Shown here piece after piece: positions 11,937 to 23,471 of a DNA stretch of 64,000 nt; position 1 is the first letter of the stretch, and each line of letters opens with the position of its first letter. Source of the stretch: Hortaea werneckii (taxonomy: Eukaryota; Ascomycota; Dothideomycetes; Mycosphaerellales; Teratosphaeriaceae); contig JBAOKB010000144.1 in assembly GCA_037044905.1 (NCBI GenBank), positions 558,001 through 622,000 of the forward strand, in the 5' to 3' direction. The position numbers were made by a program, and so were the translations under genes. The notes under the pieces are model-generated. The model had not been told where the DNA came from. It saw only the letters and a list, made by a program, of their open reading frames with translations, and did no database searches.

Positions 11937-12706
11937 TAACTTATCAGTGAGCGGGGCCCAACGGTGAAGTTTTCACGGCAGCGCGCTTCAACAGCTTCAA
12001 CGGGCGTTTTCTCTTTTTGACCCTTTTGGCTTTTCTTTGACTTCGAAGTCTTTTTTGGGGCGGGTCGGAAAAGTCATTCTGCCCCCCTCCTCACTTGTTC
12101 CTGTTCTGCCAGTTCCCCGGAGAAGAAGGAAGAGTAAAGAAAGGGAGGGCAGGGGATTGATGGCGAGGGGTGGAAAAAGAGTGTCCAATTGTGCATAGAG
12201 ATATCCTGAGTTTTGATGGAAAAATGTTAGCGTTGAAAGTTTTCCTTCTATTGAGACACAGTGACGGACTGAATTGATTTTAAGTTTCTTGCATGCCTCG
12301 CGTAATGATGCAGCCTCTAATGTCTACGAAAGTAGAGGCATACACGGACGGAGGTAAAGCAAGGTACAGTAGGTCAGATAATAATCCTTTGACATTTCTT
12401 GCGCCTTGTCTAACCTCCTAGCTTACGATACTGGCGTAGGTACAGAGGAAAACGAAGCATTGGGAAAGTCACCTCGAATGGTTAGATACTTCTCCTTACT
12501 TCAACCTTGGGTCTCTTAAGCCATTCTATTGCCTTTGAGCTTGGTTTCAAATGGCGTTTGTCCTTTCTGGATCATAAGGCATTGAACAGGAAAATGGTAT
12601 CACCACCTTTTGACCAGATACTACTAATCGACAAGCCCGGCTTATAACCTGCGCAGCCCTTTCCTACTGTGGATGGAGAATTGTGGACTTAAGCTGGCTT
12701 GTCACC
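11937..12706. other. Convergent intergenic region
   Basis: Lies between the 3' ends of the oxysterol-binding protein and the MDR oxidoreductase. Only short frames without motifs are present. Nothing else seen. Confidence 0.5.
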
Positions 12707-13838
12707 TCATGGCACCTCTACCACCAACTTGGTTGCTGAAACCCCCTTTAGCATTCTGTTGCAAGCTTCCTGGCAGTGCTCCAGTCCCTTGCCCACCACC
12801 TCCGGCCTAGGCAAGCACTTCATCAAACCTTTGTCCAAAGCAGCTCCGAGCCAGTCGTCAATGAGAGCAAAACGAACGCTTTCGTTGGTGTTAAGCCATT
12901 CGTCACCTAAACATCGTCAGCTCACCTTTCAGTTTGCAGTAAGTGTAAGAGGATCACTTACAATGAGAAACAGCAACATCCTGAGGGATAGCGGCAAATG
13001 CATCTCCTGCCATCTGTTTTGCCTGGTCCTCTCCTGCGAACACCGTAACGAACTTCTTCGCACCTCCTAGCTTGCTGGCAAGCTTTCCACACTTGGTGAG
13101 CGCATCAGCTGGCATAACACACCCAAACACACCGACGACCTCCTTCCCCTTCAATTCCGCAAGGACCTCCTCCACCACCTCTCCGCTCCTATGATCGAAA
13201 ACGTAATCTGCACCAGCGCCCTTACAAAACTCCGTGTTCTGCTTACTACACGTCGTAGCAACTTCATAACCCGCCGCCTTGGCCAGCTGGACCGCACAGC
13301 TCCCTACACTCGAGCTGCCACCCCAAATCAGTACCATTTTCCCCAATCTCACAGGCTCCAGCTGAGGAAGCGCAAGCCCCAGCTTCGTGGCAGAGAAAAG
13401 GCCAATCGCAGCCGTACTGCACCCCAAAGGCAACACGCACGCCTCTCGATACTCCACCTGATCCGGGATCCTCACAGTCACGGTAGCTTTCGCAGCGACA
13501 AACGTCTGGAACGTGCCCCAATTATCCCTTTTGGGCCCTTGCCGATCGAAGACGCTGGGTGCGCAGGCAGCGAGCACACGGTCGCCGGGTTGGAATCTTG
13601 TGACGGCTTGCCCGATCTTGACGATCTCGCCTGCGCAGTCGCAGCCGATTACGGCGGGATAGTTGTCGATGATCATGCCCGTGTGCTGTATGATGGCGTC
13701 TACAGGGTTAATGGCTACGGCGTGGACGCGGATCAGGACTTCTGTGGGAGTGATTTCCGGGATCGAGGTCTCGGCTACAGAGAAGTTGGCGCCTTTGGAA
13801 GGAATTATAGCAGCTTTGTTGGTTTGAGGAGCAGCCAT
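12707..13838 (-). CDS. Zinc-less MDR oxidoreductase (CipB / enoyl-reductase-like)
   Basis: Medium-chain dehydrogenase/reductase, NAD(P)H dependent. Exons 13838-12962 and 12906-12707 with a 55-base GTAAGT intron, giving about 358 residues, usual for the family. The N-terminal GroES-like fold is visible (VLIRVHAVAINPVDA, then GCDCAGEIVKIG and QPGDRV), followed by the Rossmann loop VLIWGGSSSVGSCAVQLAK. The cysteine cluster that binds structural zinc in alcohol dehydrogenases is absent. The C-terminal exon (DEWLNTNESVRF, then RPEVVGKGLEHCQEA and TKLVVEVP) fits the fungal CipB-like/trans-enoyl-reductase group often beside polyketide synthases, but no synthase is nearby. The substrate is unknown. 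Confidence 0.9.
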
Positions 13839-14671
13839 GGCGATGGGAATGGAGGGTTTTTGGGAAGGCTACGGCGACGAGGTAGTCAAGTAGCAATGCA
13901 GCTTAAATGATCAGTAGATGGCTAAAGAAGACGTGACGTTCCGCACGATTCATTTTGAAGTTTGAGATGTGCTTGCTGTTGATGCGCCATAACCATCCTT
14001 CATCGTCAGTCAACGCAAGTAAGACGGAGTTTGGACTTCTTTTCGCCGGACTCTCCCTCCTTCCTCCCTTCGTAAATGCTCTTCGGCTTTAAGCGCTGCT
14101 GACTCAAGCCTCCTATTGCGACAGCAAGACACAATGTGTGAACTTTTGTGCACCCAATGACAGTAGATCTCCCGCAAGGAAGGAAGCTGCACAGCGTTGG
14201 ACCGGAGGAATTGATCCACCCGAATTTCCAAAGTGAAAGCCACAAAGCAGACAAAGGCCGATAAACCCGCTTATCTGCGCGTGACTTGAATGGATCGCAC
14301 CTAGATTCTATGCCTGCAATTAGTGGCTGAAAGGAGTCTCTCATAGATAGTCTTGTACATTGAATGAGTCCACGAAACTGTACAGGTACATACACAATCC
14401 AATTCCTCCCGCCCCAGCGCGTCCAAGATGGTATCTTTTCCCTCCGAAACCAGTTGCTCCTGCGCTCGCCTTTGGTAACCGCCCGTTTTTTTAACTTACA
14501 CTTGCGGTTTGAGATGGAGGAGCTTAGCCACGTCCACACATTCCACATCTCCCTGATTCATGTACTCGTCACATCCTTAAGCCTTCATCGCCGTGTCGGA
14601 TACAACTCTCCAACCCAAGGGGGTGGTACCTTTGAGTGGATGAAGCCCGATTCCCGTCCAGATCGTCACCT
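13839..14671. other. Intergenic between two minus-strand genes
   Basis: Holds the promoter of the oxidoreductase and the 3' end region of the DUF3405 gene. Frames on both strands overlap one another and carry no motifs. Nothing else seen. Confidence 0.45.
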
Positions 14672-16801
14672 TCAATCCACCGGCCCATCCTCATGCTTAA
14701 TCGGATGATGCAACATCCCCCTCAAACACATCCTCCCGGGCCCTTGCTCCTCCGCTTGCCTCCCACCCTCCTTATTCTCCGCCTGACCCAACCACCTCCG
14801 CCACAACGCGCCCGAGAACCCCGAATTATAGTAGAAACTCGAGCCGATGAAATTGTTCTCGCCCCACCCAAACGGGCTCTCCCAGATTTCCCGCGGGTAG
14901 TTGAACCGCTGGTTCATATCGCCGACGTCCCAGTCGCGGTCGAAGTAGACCGGGTGCGGGACGTAGACGGCCTTGAGGCCGTGGTGGAAGGCGACCGACG
15001 GCGGCCACATCTCCGGGAACATGGTGTGTTTCTTCTGCCAGACTTCGTCGTGCATGGTCTGCAGCAGACGGCGGGAGAGCCGCGCTACGGTGATGATGGC
15101 CGCGCGGCGTGGTGGCACGGGCAGGGACCGGTTGTAGCCCGTTACGTCCCAGGAGAAGACCCAGTTGGTCAGGGACGGGTCGAAGAGCGGGTTGAAGACT
15201 ATGAGGTCTGCATCTTCGCCGACGCCCCATTGGTAGTCGTCTTCTTCCCATGTGGTCGGGGGCTCGGTGCCGTTGGGGCTCGTGAGCATTCCTGTGTGAG
15301 GGAAGTTTTGGACTGGGCCCCAGATGGGTATCGGTCCGCTCTTTTCGACGTCGTTCTCAGAAATGTCTCGTTCTATTGTTTCCTGCTCGACGAAGGCGGT
15401 GAAGTTCTTCCAGTCACCGTGATACTCGGGGATCCAGAATCGTTTACCCCTCTCCCATAGCCCTTTGCGGGGCTGCTTGCGAGCCCAATTCGCGGCTTTG
15501 GTGTTTAATTCGTAATAGTGGCCCGAATATCGAAGGTCCATCTCCCAGTTCCAGAAGAACTCGTATTCGGGGTGCTGCTGTGCGAACCATTGCAACGGGA
15601 AATGCGCAGACCGGTAGACGCCGTGCAGGTTGCTGCCGGCCATGTTGGCGAAGTTGTCCGGGAAGGGCTCAGGGTAGTACATCTCCATTTGCTTTTCGGA
15701 CCAGAGGGTGGTCATGTTCCAGAACTCGCGAGGTACGTTCTGTTGGAGTGTCTCCTGATACAGCTCCTTGCTGGCCCAAATAGGTATGCTATTGTCCTTG
15801 ACGTGCAATAAAAGGTGTACGTCGTACTCTCCACCGCTTTTCAAGGCCAACTCGTTGATCATGGCGCGCATGGTAAGGAGCTGATATTCGGTGTATTTGA
15901 ACCCAACCCATGTCCTGAGCACATACGCTTGTCTTGGCAGTGGATTCTTTCCCTCGAATCGCTGTTTGTTCTTCTCGTAGCATCTCTTCTGCGCCATCCC
16001 CCAATCCACCTTGCTGTAGTTCAAATATCCCGTCTGCTTGAACACCTTATCGGATCCTGCATTCTCTGACTTGAGACCCGGTCCAAGCCCTCCATGTGCT
16101 TCGTCATATCCGTAACCGTAAGGCCCCAATCTCCCGAATCGCTCGAAACACATGTTCTGCTCTAGGCCGAGCTCGCCGTAAGAGCCGTAGAAGGGTAGAG
16201 TCATGTTCTGCGGCAGACCGGGATAGGCGTAGATATCCGGCGCTGCCATTGTCTCCGCATCATCCAGATAGCACTTCTTCACCTGTTTATAATCTCCTTG
16301 CAGACTTTCGTACGGGTTATACTGAACGGGATCTAAAGGCGGATCTTTGGGCAGTCTCGCGATGTCCTTAGCGGACAACTGCTCTGCTGGCGAGCTGTGA
16401 TTCCACCGGTTCTCGGGAGTGTATTCGCTAGACGGCACCAGGGTCCGCAGGCCATTGTAGAATCCATTTAGGCGGCTGTAATGCTGCCAACTATACGCCA
16501 ACTCTTCTCCACCTCCTCCCCCTCCCTTCCCGCCTGGCCTTCTATGCTTCCTGACCTGGTGATAGCCACCCCCGCCCAGCAAGCTCAGCACCACGAAGCC
16601 TATAAGGAAGTAGAAGACCAGTCTCAGCACCGTTGTCCGCCGGCTCCAGATCTTGTTCAAACCCCCGCCGTCGCTGGCAATCGACCATCTTTCGCGATAC
16701 CTCTGCAAGTGGAAAGGCGAGTCATTGGGCAGCTGCTGATAGGTAAAACCTCGATTGTGTAGCCACCTTAAGGGGTTCAGCTGGCTGAGGCGCGGCAGCA
16801 T
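14672..16801 (-). CDS. DUF3405 family type II membrane protein
   Basis: Single exon, 709 residues. A cytosolic N-terminus of about 55 residues (including ERWSIASDGGGLNKIWSRRT) is followed by one membrane span about residues 58-78 (LVFYFLIGFVVLSLLGGGGY) and a low-complexity Gly/Lys linker. The rest is a large luminal domain rich in Trp and Tyr. Conserved-looking blocks include YEFFWNWEMDLRYSGHYYEL and CLRGMLHHPIKH at the end. DUF3405 proteins look like Golgi glycosyltransferases by topology; the acidic NWEMDLR block could be a DxD-like site, but that is inference and no activity is established to my knowledge. Good family match and no sign of damage. Confidence 0.9.
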   Translation of the reverse strand: MLPRLSQLNPLRWLHNRGFTYQQLPNDSPFHLQRYRERWSIASDGGGLNKIWSRRTTVLRLVFYFLIGFVVLSLLGGGGYHQVRKHRRPGGKGGGGGGEELAYSWQHYSRLNGFYNGLRTLVPSSEYTPENRWNHSSPAEQLSAKDIARLPKDPPLDPVQYNPYESLQGDYKQVKKCYLDDAETMAAPDIYAYPGLPQNMTLPFYGSYGELGLEQNMCFERFGRLGPYGYGYDEAHGGLGPGLKSENAGSDKVFKQTGYLNYSKVDWGMAQKRCYEKNKQRFEGKNPLPRQAYVLRTWVGFKYTEYQLLTMRAMINELALKSGGEYDVHLLLHVKDNSIPIWASKELYQETLQQNVPREFWNMTTLWSEKQMEMYYPEPFPDNFANMAGSNLHGVYRSAHFPLQWFAQQHPEYEFFWNWEMDLRYSGHYYELNTKAANWARKQPRKGLWERGKRFWIPEYHGDWKNFTAFVEQETIERDISENDVEKSGPIPIWGPVQNFPHTGMLTSPNGTEPPTTWEEDDYQWGVGEDADLIVFNPLFDPSLTNWVFSWDVTGYNRSLPVPPRRAAIITVARLSRRLLQTMHDEVWQKKHTMFPEMWPPSVAFHHGLKAVYVPHPVYFDRDWDVGDMNQRFNYPREIWESPFGWGENNFIGSSFYYNSGFSGALWRRWLGQAENKEGGRQAEEQGPGRMCLRGMLHHPIKHEDGPVD

Positions 16802-17958
16802 GGCTGACTCTGCCTATTTCGGTCTCGGTCTCCGCCTCAGACGCAAGGGATGGCTATAGGACCATAACGCCCATGTCGCACCGTAACGCCGCAAGTAAGC
16901 AATAGTCCAGCTGCTATGTCCCTGTCAGCTAGGTTGGCACAGTCAGGCAACTGGTTTCAATTTTCCACCAGTCCCATGACCTTGGGCAAGTACCTACATG
17001 CCTTAATTAATCTTCGTTCGCGCTGCCGCGCAATCCCGTCGCTTCAGCACGAGCGCGACCCGCGACTTTTCCTTTTCCCCGCCCTAACTCCGTCTAACAC
17101 GCGCGCCGGGCGCTCGGGTTGACGACGACGGTCAACGCAGCCTAACGCCACCAAAACCAACGTCTTATTCCGGTACATACTGTAGTTAGGTAGGCTTCGA
17201 CACTGCCTATCACCCACGCATGAGGTTAGCTTCCCTTTGCTCCTACAAGATTTCTACCCGGTCTAGCAGCTACAGAGTACTGCCGCCGGGATCCTTCTCA
17301 AACTGCGACGCAACCGAACGGTTCGTTATACGCAGGCTAGCCACCATTATGACCGTGTGGGGTTACTAGGTAGCCATGAGCATGTGCCGGCTGCATATTC
17401 AGAGGTACCGTTTCGAGTGCTCTAGGTACGCCGTGCAGGCTGATAGTTCGTCCTATAGCATTCGCTTGCTCTTTCCTACACCGTGCTGTCTCGATCGATA
17501 ATACACATAACCAGCTCGATGGTTCCTGGCCTCTGAATCCATGGCAGAGCTTGCAGAGCTTCGATCCTCATAGACCGAAGGTACAGGACTATCATGCCAA
17601 TCCCTCACCTCCAAGGCCCTTTCTGCGGTTTAGATCACCTTTCCAATCACATTATCCCGCCTACATTGAACTCCTATATGCCACTACCTGTATCGCCTAT
17701 AATGCGGCTGTATCCCCGCTTCCTTTGACGCTCAATGCGATCATATGCATCACATGGGTTCAGCATTTCATCATGTGTCCCGAGACCCCTCAATTGGCAC
17801 TGGAGGTACAAGGTAGGGTGTACTCCGAGCTGTCGTGAGGAGAAACCCATTCCCAACCCCAGCTGAGAAGAGTGTATCCAAGAGCCTACTTGCATCAATA
17901 ACACTTCAATCCAAAAATCAATCATCCCCTGAAACCACCACCAGACTCAATCGCCACC
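16802..17958. other. Intergenic, divergent promoters
   Basis: Between the DUF3405 gene and the small disordered protein. Short CTAGGTA/TAGGTAGG-like words occur near 17190 and 17420. No frame has coding character. C/T-rich sequence just before 17959 is a likely leader. Confidence 0.45.
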
Positions 17959-18428
17959 ATGTCTTCCGGCGCCTCCGGCAGCGACGAGAAGATTTCCGCC
18001 TCCAAAGTACGTCGCCTAATATCCCACTCCTACCCACATCCCCCTTCCCACCTCCCTCCCCCTCTAACGCCCAGTGCCTTCCCCACCTACAGATCCAACC
18101 CCTCGACTCCGAGCAGAAATTCAACACCACCCACGACCTCTCCTCGCGCGGCGCGACGGGTTCCGACCGCAACATCGACCAAGCCCGACTGGACCCAACA
18201 GCCGGCAACCGGGGCCAGTACCAACACCCGGAGCCGCACGCCGAAGGCGGTGGTTCGGTAGGCAGGGACGAGACGATCCAGGCGGCGAAGGTGGATCCGT
18301 TGGTTAGTCAGGCCCAGAGTGGGGAGACGGCCAGTACGGCTACGAGGAAGAATCCGGGGTTGGACGATGAGGTTGTGGATGCTGGACGGGTTGCGCCGAT
18401 GGGGGAGGTGAGGGAGGAGATGGGGTAA
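17959..18428 (+). CDS. Small hydrophilic hypothetical protein
   Basis: Two exons, 17959-18006 and 18093-18428, joined by an 86-base intron (GTACGT donor, CTACAG acceptor, pyrimidine-rich body) in phase 0; 127 residues. The start sits in a good context (CCACCATG). The product is almost free of hydrophobic residues: Ser/Gly/Asp/Gln rich with repeated short elements such as DPTAGNRG and KNPGLDDE. It looks intrinsically disordered, in the style of stress-related hydrophilins, but I recognise no family and infer no function. The strong intron and context make the gene itself likely. Confidence 0.7.
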
Positions 18429-18713
18429 GTTGAGGGGGGAAGGGGTGAGGGGGAAGTATTGGTGGTGAGGTTTTCGTGAGGGTTTAGGTTGGGATTGAGA
18501 TTTGTAGTGAGGGGATGGGGGAAGGTAGGAGGCGAGACGGAGGGGTCCAGGGACTGAGTTGTGGTTCGTTCGTTTTAGGAGCTTTGCGAGGAAGCGACCG
18601 AAGTAGGGGGAAAGAAAGGAGGTAGTTCCAGGTCTACCGCTGCCAGAGGGTCCGGTCAAGTGGGCATCATGAAGGAAGTTAGTAGGCGTACACTGAAACT
18701 AATACGGCTTGTC

Positions 18714-18749
<36 letters not shown>

Positions 18750-19333
18750 TTTTTTTTTTTTTTCCCCTTTTAGGTGTCTCGGGTCTCGGTTTTGTCTCTG
18801 TTGAGTTTTATTCGTGTCCTAGTCAATGCTGTGGAGGTGCAAATGGGTTGTTCCAAGTGTGCATAAACAAGATTCGGGGAGTCTCATACAAGCATTCTCT
18901 GATGTGATCTTCATCATCCCTACCTTCTCCCGCTCCAATAGATGTGTGAGACAGAGTAAGTCCACCAGAACCCTGTAGATGTTTGGCACACGAGGCATCT
19001 CACGGATGCACCGGGATATTGTTCTTGATCGGCTTATTAGGTCGGCATTCGCCCCGAAATTAGGGTGCGTGACACGTCATAGCAACAGCCGAGGTGACCC
19101 TGCAGATCTCGCAGATGGCCGTAAACAACCATCCCCTCCTAAATCGGCTTAACGCTGGTGTAGGTGAAGGTACAGTGTACTATACTACTGTTCATACAGA
19201 TGCGATTCGGATCACAAGGCCAACAGTCTTAGACTCTCTTCCACGGCAATGACCCTGTGACTCGCCCAAGCTGTTTTCCACTGCATGTACGGATGCGCGA
19301 GTCGCGCATGATTTGCGCGTCGCTCCTTGAGAT
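18429..19333. other. Intergenic with poly-C/poly-T tract
   Basis: No supported gene. Contains the homopolymer pair listed separately. The rest has no coding character. Confidence 0.5.
18715..18763 (+). repeat. C35-T14 homopolymer tract
   Basis: Thirty-five consecutive C followed directly by fourteen T, about 290 bases past the end of the small hydrophilic gene. Such a run could form an i-motif or G-quadruplex on the other strand, or be a region of uncertain length in the assembly. Confidence 0.95.
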
Positions 19334-22076
19334 ATGACTTCCTCATCGCCTTTGAACCCATGGGCCACACCGCTAGACCCTCAACCCACATGGACCGACC
19401 AAGCGGCCTATTCACCCGATGATAGTCAGCTTAGCCCTTCAATCCGTCGTCCGCTCTCTGGCCCGGGGGCTTCCAGACAAACCAGGAGATTGCAGCTCAG
19501 GAATGCTGGTTTTAGGGGCTCAGCCGTGCCGACGAGGAAAGTGACGCCCAAGAGCGTCTCGAATAGCACTGCAAGCGATAATGTTGTGAGTGGGAGTGAT
19601 ATCGAGAATGTCGCACCGAACATGGGATCGGCGAGTGCGTATGAGGGCAGTCTGAAAGTGCAACGGAGCAGAAGAGGTATGAACAGTCCTGCTGCCGTTC
19701 TGCAAGAGATTGGTTCTGTAAATGGTGGTGCTAGCCACTCCACAAGATCCACCGGGAAGAAGAAGAAAGCGAGGGTCAGTTCGGGAATGAGGGACCTATT
19801 CACTGCGCCCACACCACGAGACACGGTCGACACGTACAGTGATGCGCTTTCACCTCCAATCAATACGACTACTCGAGCGTTGAAGCCCCGTTATGTCAGA
19901 AGCAAAGCGAAGATGAACAACAAACGCCGATCTGTCAGCGGCGAAGCGCGTTTGTACATCGAGCACTTGGAGAATGAACTCGCCTCCGCCCAAACGCAGC
20001 TGCAGGCCATCAACTCCCCGAGCGTCACGCGAGAGCAGAGTAGCAAGATGCGCCACTTGAATGCCGAAGCTAAACAGCTACAGGATGAGGTTGCGGAATG
20101 GGAAGCGAAATATGATGACCGCATCCAGGAAATGGCGGACGAGCACCGGGAGGTGGAGAATACACTGCGTGCACACGTCCGTCGCTTGGAAGACGAAGCG
20201 GAAGAGTACCGATACCGGCTTTCAGAGCTGGAAGAAGGGATCGAAGAAGCTAGAGTGGCAGCTGAGGCGGCAGAGCATGCAAATGTCAACCTGGAAAAGA
20301 GGTTGGAGATTATGTCCGAGCTGCTGGCCACATCACCGGCGAAGATCGAATTGCACACCGAGACGCCCTGTCGAGAGGGCAGGATACGGAAGAGACCCAA
20401 AAGCATGCTGCCGAGATTCCCTACTGCAGGCGTCTTGACGAGCCCAGAAAGGCAAGGGAGGTAATGATGGTATTGGTAGGCGAACGCAGCCGCCGAGCCC
20501 TGTCCTGGCCTTTACGCCTAGCTGGCAGAAAGATCACCTTGCTCAGCAACAAGAGCTGAGACGACGTTCCTCACATCCAGCGTCAGATGCAGGAGCGCTT
20601 AGCGATGCTGATTCTGCGCTTTCCGCTTGGGTCGAGGACGACGATGGTATGACCGCCCTACCGAACTGCCTCCTTCATCTACGACGACAGAGCACCCTCC
20701 CGCGTTCAACCCTTGGACTTTGCAAGCTATCAATATGTCTCAGGCACGCAGCCGACCTGCCAGGAGGATGAGAAGGTTCGGAGCCGGAGCCCATGGAATG
20801 AAGCCATTGATTCTACCTAGTGCAACGGGTTGGCAAGCCGAGACTCTCACAGCACCGCCGCTGGAACGAGCGAGACGACTCCGACATTCTCATTCCGTTC
20901 TAAGGAAGCCGAAGATGTTATGGCGAGTCATGGATCCAGTCCGGATGACCTACTGGCTGTAAGGAGACGAGCAAGTACGGATGCCACTGAAGGGACATTC
21001 GAGCGTCTGCTTCGAACCCTTTTCTGCTACCAATCCCCGGACCAGAACGATTAGATCAAGATGATTTGACGCCTGTGAAGGGCTTAGAAGCGAGCCTTCT
21101 CAGCGTCGGGGAGGCTCAATCATCTCGGACCGATACAACGGCAAAGGACCATTCCTCACTCGGATCAAATGCCGGACGGAACTTGATGGATGAGCTGTAC
21201 GCCGTGCGAACGAATGAGTCGAGCAACAGCTGGGAAGATCTGACCTCGCATGAAATCCCCGTTGAGATGGGCGACAGATCGATAGAGGGTCGCTACGAAC
21301 CGCAAGATTGTACCGTCCTCGTCACACATCCTTCGTCTCCAAGCGATGGTCTCTCCTCTTCTTTCGATGGCGGCACTCCTCATAGCCTGGGAAAGAACAT
21401 TGCTGGAACCGCACAACTTTCACTTTGGACCCGACTACGATTACTCTTCGGCGATCTCTACCGTTCTCCTATCACCTTAGTAAGGAACCTCGTCCAAACA
21501 GCGCAGTCGCGGATGTACATTCCCGCGCCGCTGCGTAGCGTGCAGTGGTGGCTCGTGGGCGTCCTGTTGGGCCCCATGGCAAGGAGAAGGCTTCTAGCCT
21601 CGCACGGACATCGCTGTTGCGTCGTCGGGGACGATGAAGCTGATGCTAAAGAAAGGGAAAGCCAACGGCCTCTCCTCTCACACCGGCATCCTTCACACGG
21701 TGCAGAGCCCGCGCAGGAAGAACCCGACGAGGGTTTGGAATACGGTACTCTCCACACCACTCCCCTTTCATCCCCAGGCTCGCGGTCAAGAAGTGGGACT
21801 ATGTCCGGCAAAGGGAAGAAGCGCGTCCAGTCCGTCGCCATGGCTAAGCGTCGTTGCGCCCACTGCGAACACAGACATCCGTATTGGACGAGACATAGTC
21901 CCTGGATGTGGCTGAAATTCAGCATCACTTTGGCTTTCGCCGTCGGCGTCGCTTTCAAAGATGGACCGGCGAGTCTGCTGAAGGCTTCGTGCGGTTGTTC
22001 GCAGACGCATATGCGGTCGGCTAGTGGTGCCGCTAGACGGACTATGAAGGGGCGGTCGGGCGATCCCGATGTTTGA
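19334..22076 (+). CDS. Conserved fungal coiled-coil membrane protein, frame interrupted
   Basis: Starts MTSSSPLNPWATPLDPQPTW. The first part (19334-20461) has a Ser/Arg-rich disordered region, then a long coiled coil (RRSVSGEARLYIEHLENELA onward) and PKSMLPRFPTAGVL. Later parts sit in other frames: about 20463-20646 (QPPSPVLAFTPSWQKDHL), 20691-20870 (HPPAFNPWTL, RPARRMRRFGAG), 20873-21010 (ETTPTFSFRS) and about 21014-22076 (NPFLLPIPGPERLDQDDLTPV to a C-terminal span KFSITLAFAVGVAFKDGPAS). As I recall the family, relatives keep these blocks in this order in one frame. The first two changes could be introns (20461-20521, 20647-20690). The other two need one-base changes near 20870 and 21012. 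Function unknown; a membrane-anchored coiled coil is all that is seen. Confidence 0.7.
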
Positions 22077-22413
22077 TGCACTTGCTGTTTGTTGGATACT
22101 TGCAGTCTGTTTCAAGATCCCTGATCACGAAGTGTTGATGATGGTGATCTTGATATGGAGTTGTTTACTAGTACAACAACTGTGGGAGAGAAGGGTTCTC
22201 TTGATGAGTTGACAATGTGTTTTCTTATGTATTATGTATGAACGACTATGATTAGTATCTCATTGGACGGAATAGCTTGTGAAGCTGTCGATCTTTGAAC
22301 ACAATTTCTTACCTGCCATGTTAACAACACATGTTTCAAGAGCAACATCCGCCAAACAAAATACAGCACAGCCCTCGAAGGATGTCCCTCTCGAATGCGC
22401 CGCTCTCGCTACT
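22077..22413. other. Convergent intergenic region
   Basis: A/T-rich 3' regions of two converging genes. Nothing else seen. Confidence 0.5.
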
Positions 22414-23471
22414 TTATATCGTCCCGCTCATCTCCGGCCACACTTCCGCAAGCCACGGGTACGGATCTTCCGGCATATACACATTCAATGCTTGCCCATC
22501 ATACTCCGTAATCCGATCACGAGTTAGATTATACAGCGCGTATTGCTCATCCGGCCCAGTGCCGACAGTATACGGCACAGTCTGCTGGTTATTCCCGATC
22601 TCCTTGTCCACGATGAACTCCACATCACGGATCTGGGAGTCCTTGATCCGATATTCGTCGCCGTAGTTGGGGTTGATGATCCCCATTCTAGTCCCGTTGA
22701 TCGCGATGACGTTTTGCACCGTCGCGTTGCGTTTGGCTTGGTTCAGACAGTTGCCGCAGGATTGGTAGAAGCTCCCGAAGTTCTCGGCGAAGAAGCCTGT
22801 GATGTTGTATTTGCCTCCAAGCTGGGGATGTTTGGTCAGTGACTCAGGTGATCTTTTCACAAGTTGATGATTGTCTCGATGCTGCTTACTGAATTGTCCT
22901 GGAAGATTTTGTCGGTGGCGTTGCGCGCTCCGCCGCCAATGACTCGGAGCTGCGTGTTTAGGCCTTTGGATGTAAGGGCGTCTTCGCAGACGTCTTCCCA
23001 CCACACTGTGAACATCGGCATTAGCTGTCGGTCTCGTCGAATGGTTTCACAAGAAGAACAATAATTACCGTTCTCGACCCAAGCGTCGCCCAAGGCATGG
23101 ACGCCCTCCGCCTGGTGCTGACCGATAATGACGTTCCGTAGAGTTGCGCCTGCAAGCAAGTTGAAGACAGCGTCTGCATCTGTGCCTTCGGCTTGTTCGT
23201 TGCAACTGCCTTCACCGCGCTCATATCGTTTCATCTGGCCGTCGAAAACCTCACCGGGCTGGATGTACATGGTCTCATTCAGGACGATCGTCTCCCTAGC
23301 AATGGGGAACGTTGTGACGGGGAAAGGAAACCTTGGAGGCGGTCGAGCGCTTAAGTCGCCTTGTGTTGCATCTGTGCTGCCCTGGGGCCCGTCACCGGTT
23401 TGTCGACGGACCACTGCAGAGGTGGCGAGTCCCACTAGAAGGGGAGAGGCGGCGACAGTGGGGAGCTTCAT
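22414..23471 (-). CDS. Secreted pectate lyase, PL3 family
   Basis: Cleaves pectate in plant cell walls by beta-elimination. Exons 23471-23069, 23005-22890 and 22821-22414 with introns of 63 and 68 bases; about 308 residues. The N-terminus MKLPTVAASPLLVGLATSAV looks like a signal peptide followed by a VVRRQ processing site. The PL3 hallmarks are all present and cross the exon joints cleanly: DAVFNLLAGATLRNVIIG, ENVWWEDVCEDALT, GGGARNATDKIFQDNS, SFYQSCGNC and NPNYGDEYRI. Two points differ from typical PL3 enzymes: a 50-residue spacer between signal and catalytic domain, and an acidic/aromatic tail of about 50 residues. Suggests a plant- or litter-degrading lifestyle. Confidence 0.92.

Noticed and set aside
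14636..15460. 274-codon plus-strand frame
   Set aside because: Antisense of the DUF3405 coding exon, no motifs of its own.
20461..20479. 19-base intron explaining the first frame change in the coiled-coil gene
   Set aside because: Too short for spliceosomal removal; a 61-base alternative to 20521 or a base error is more credible.
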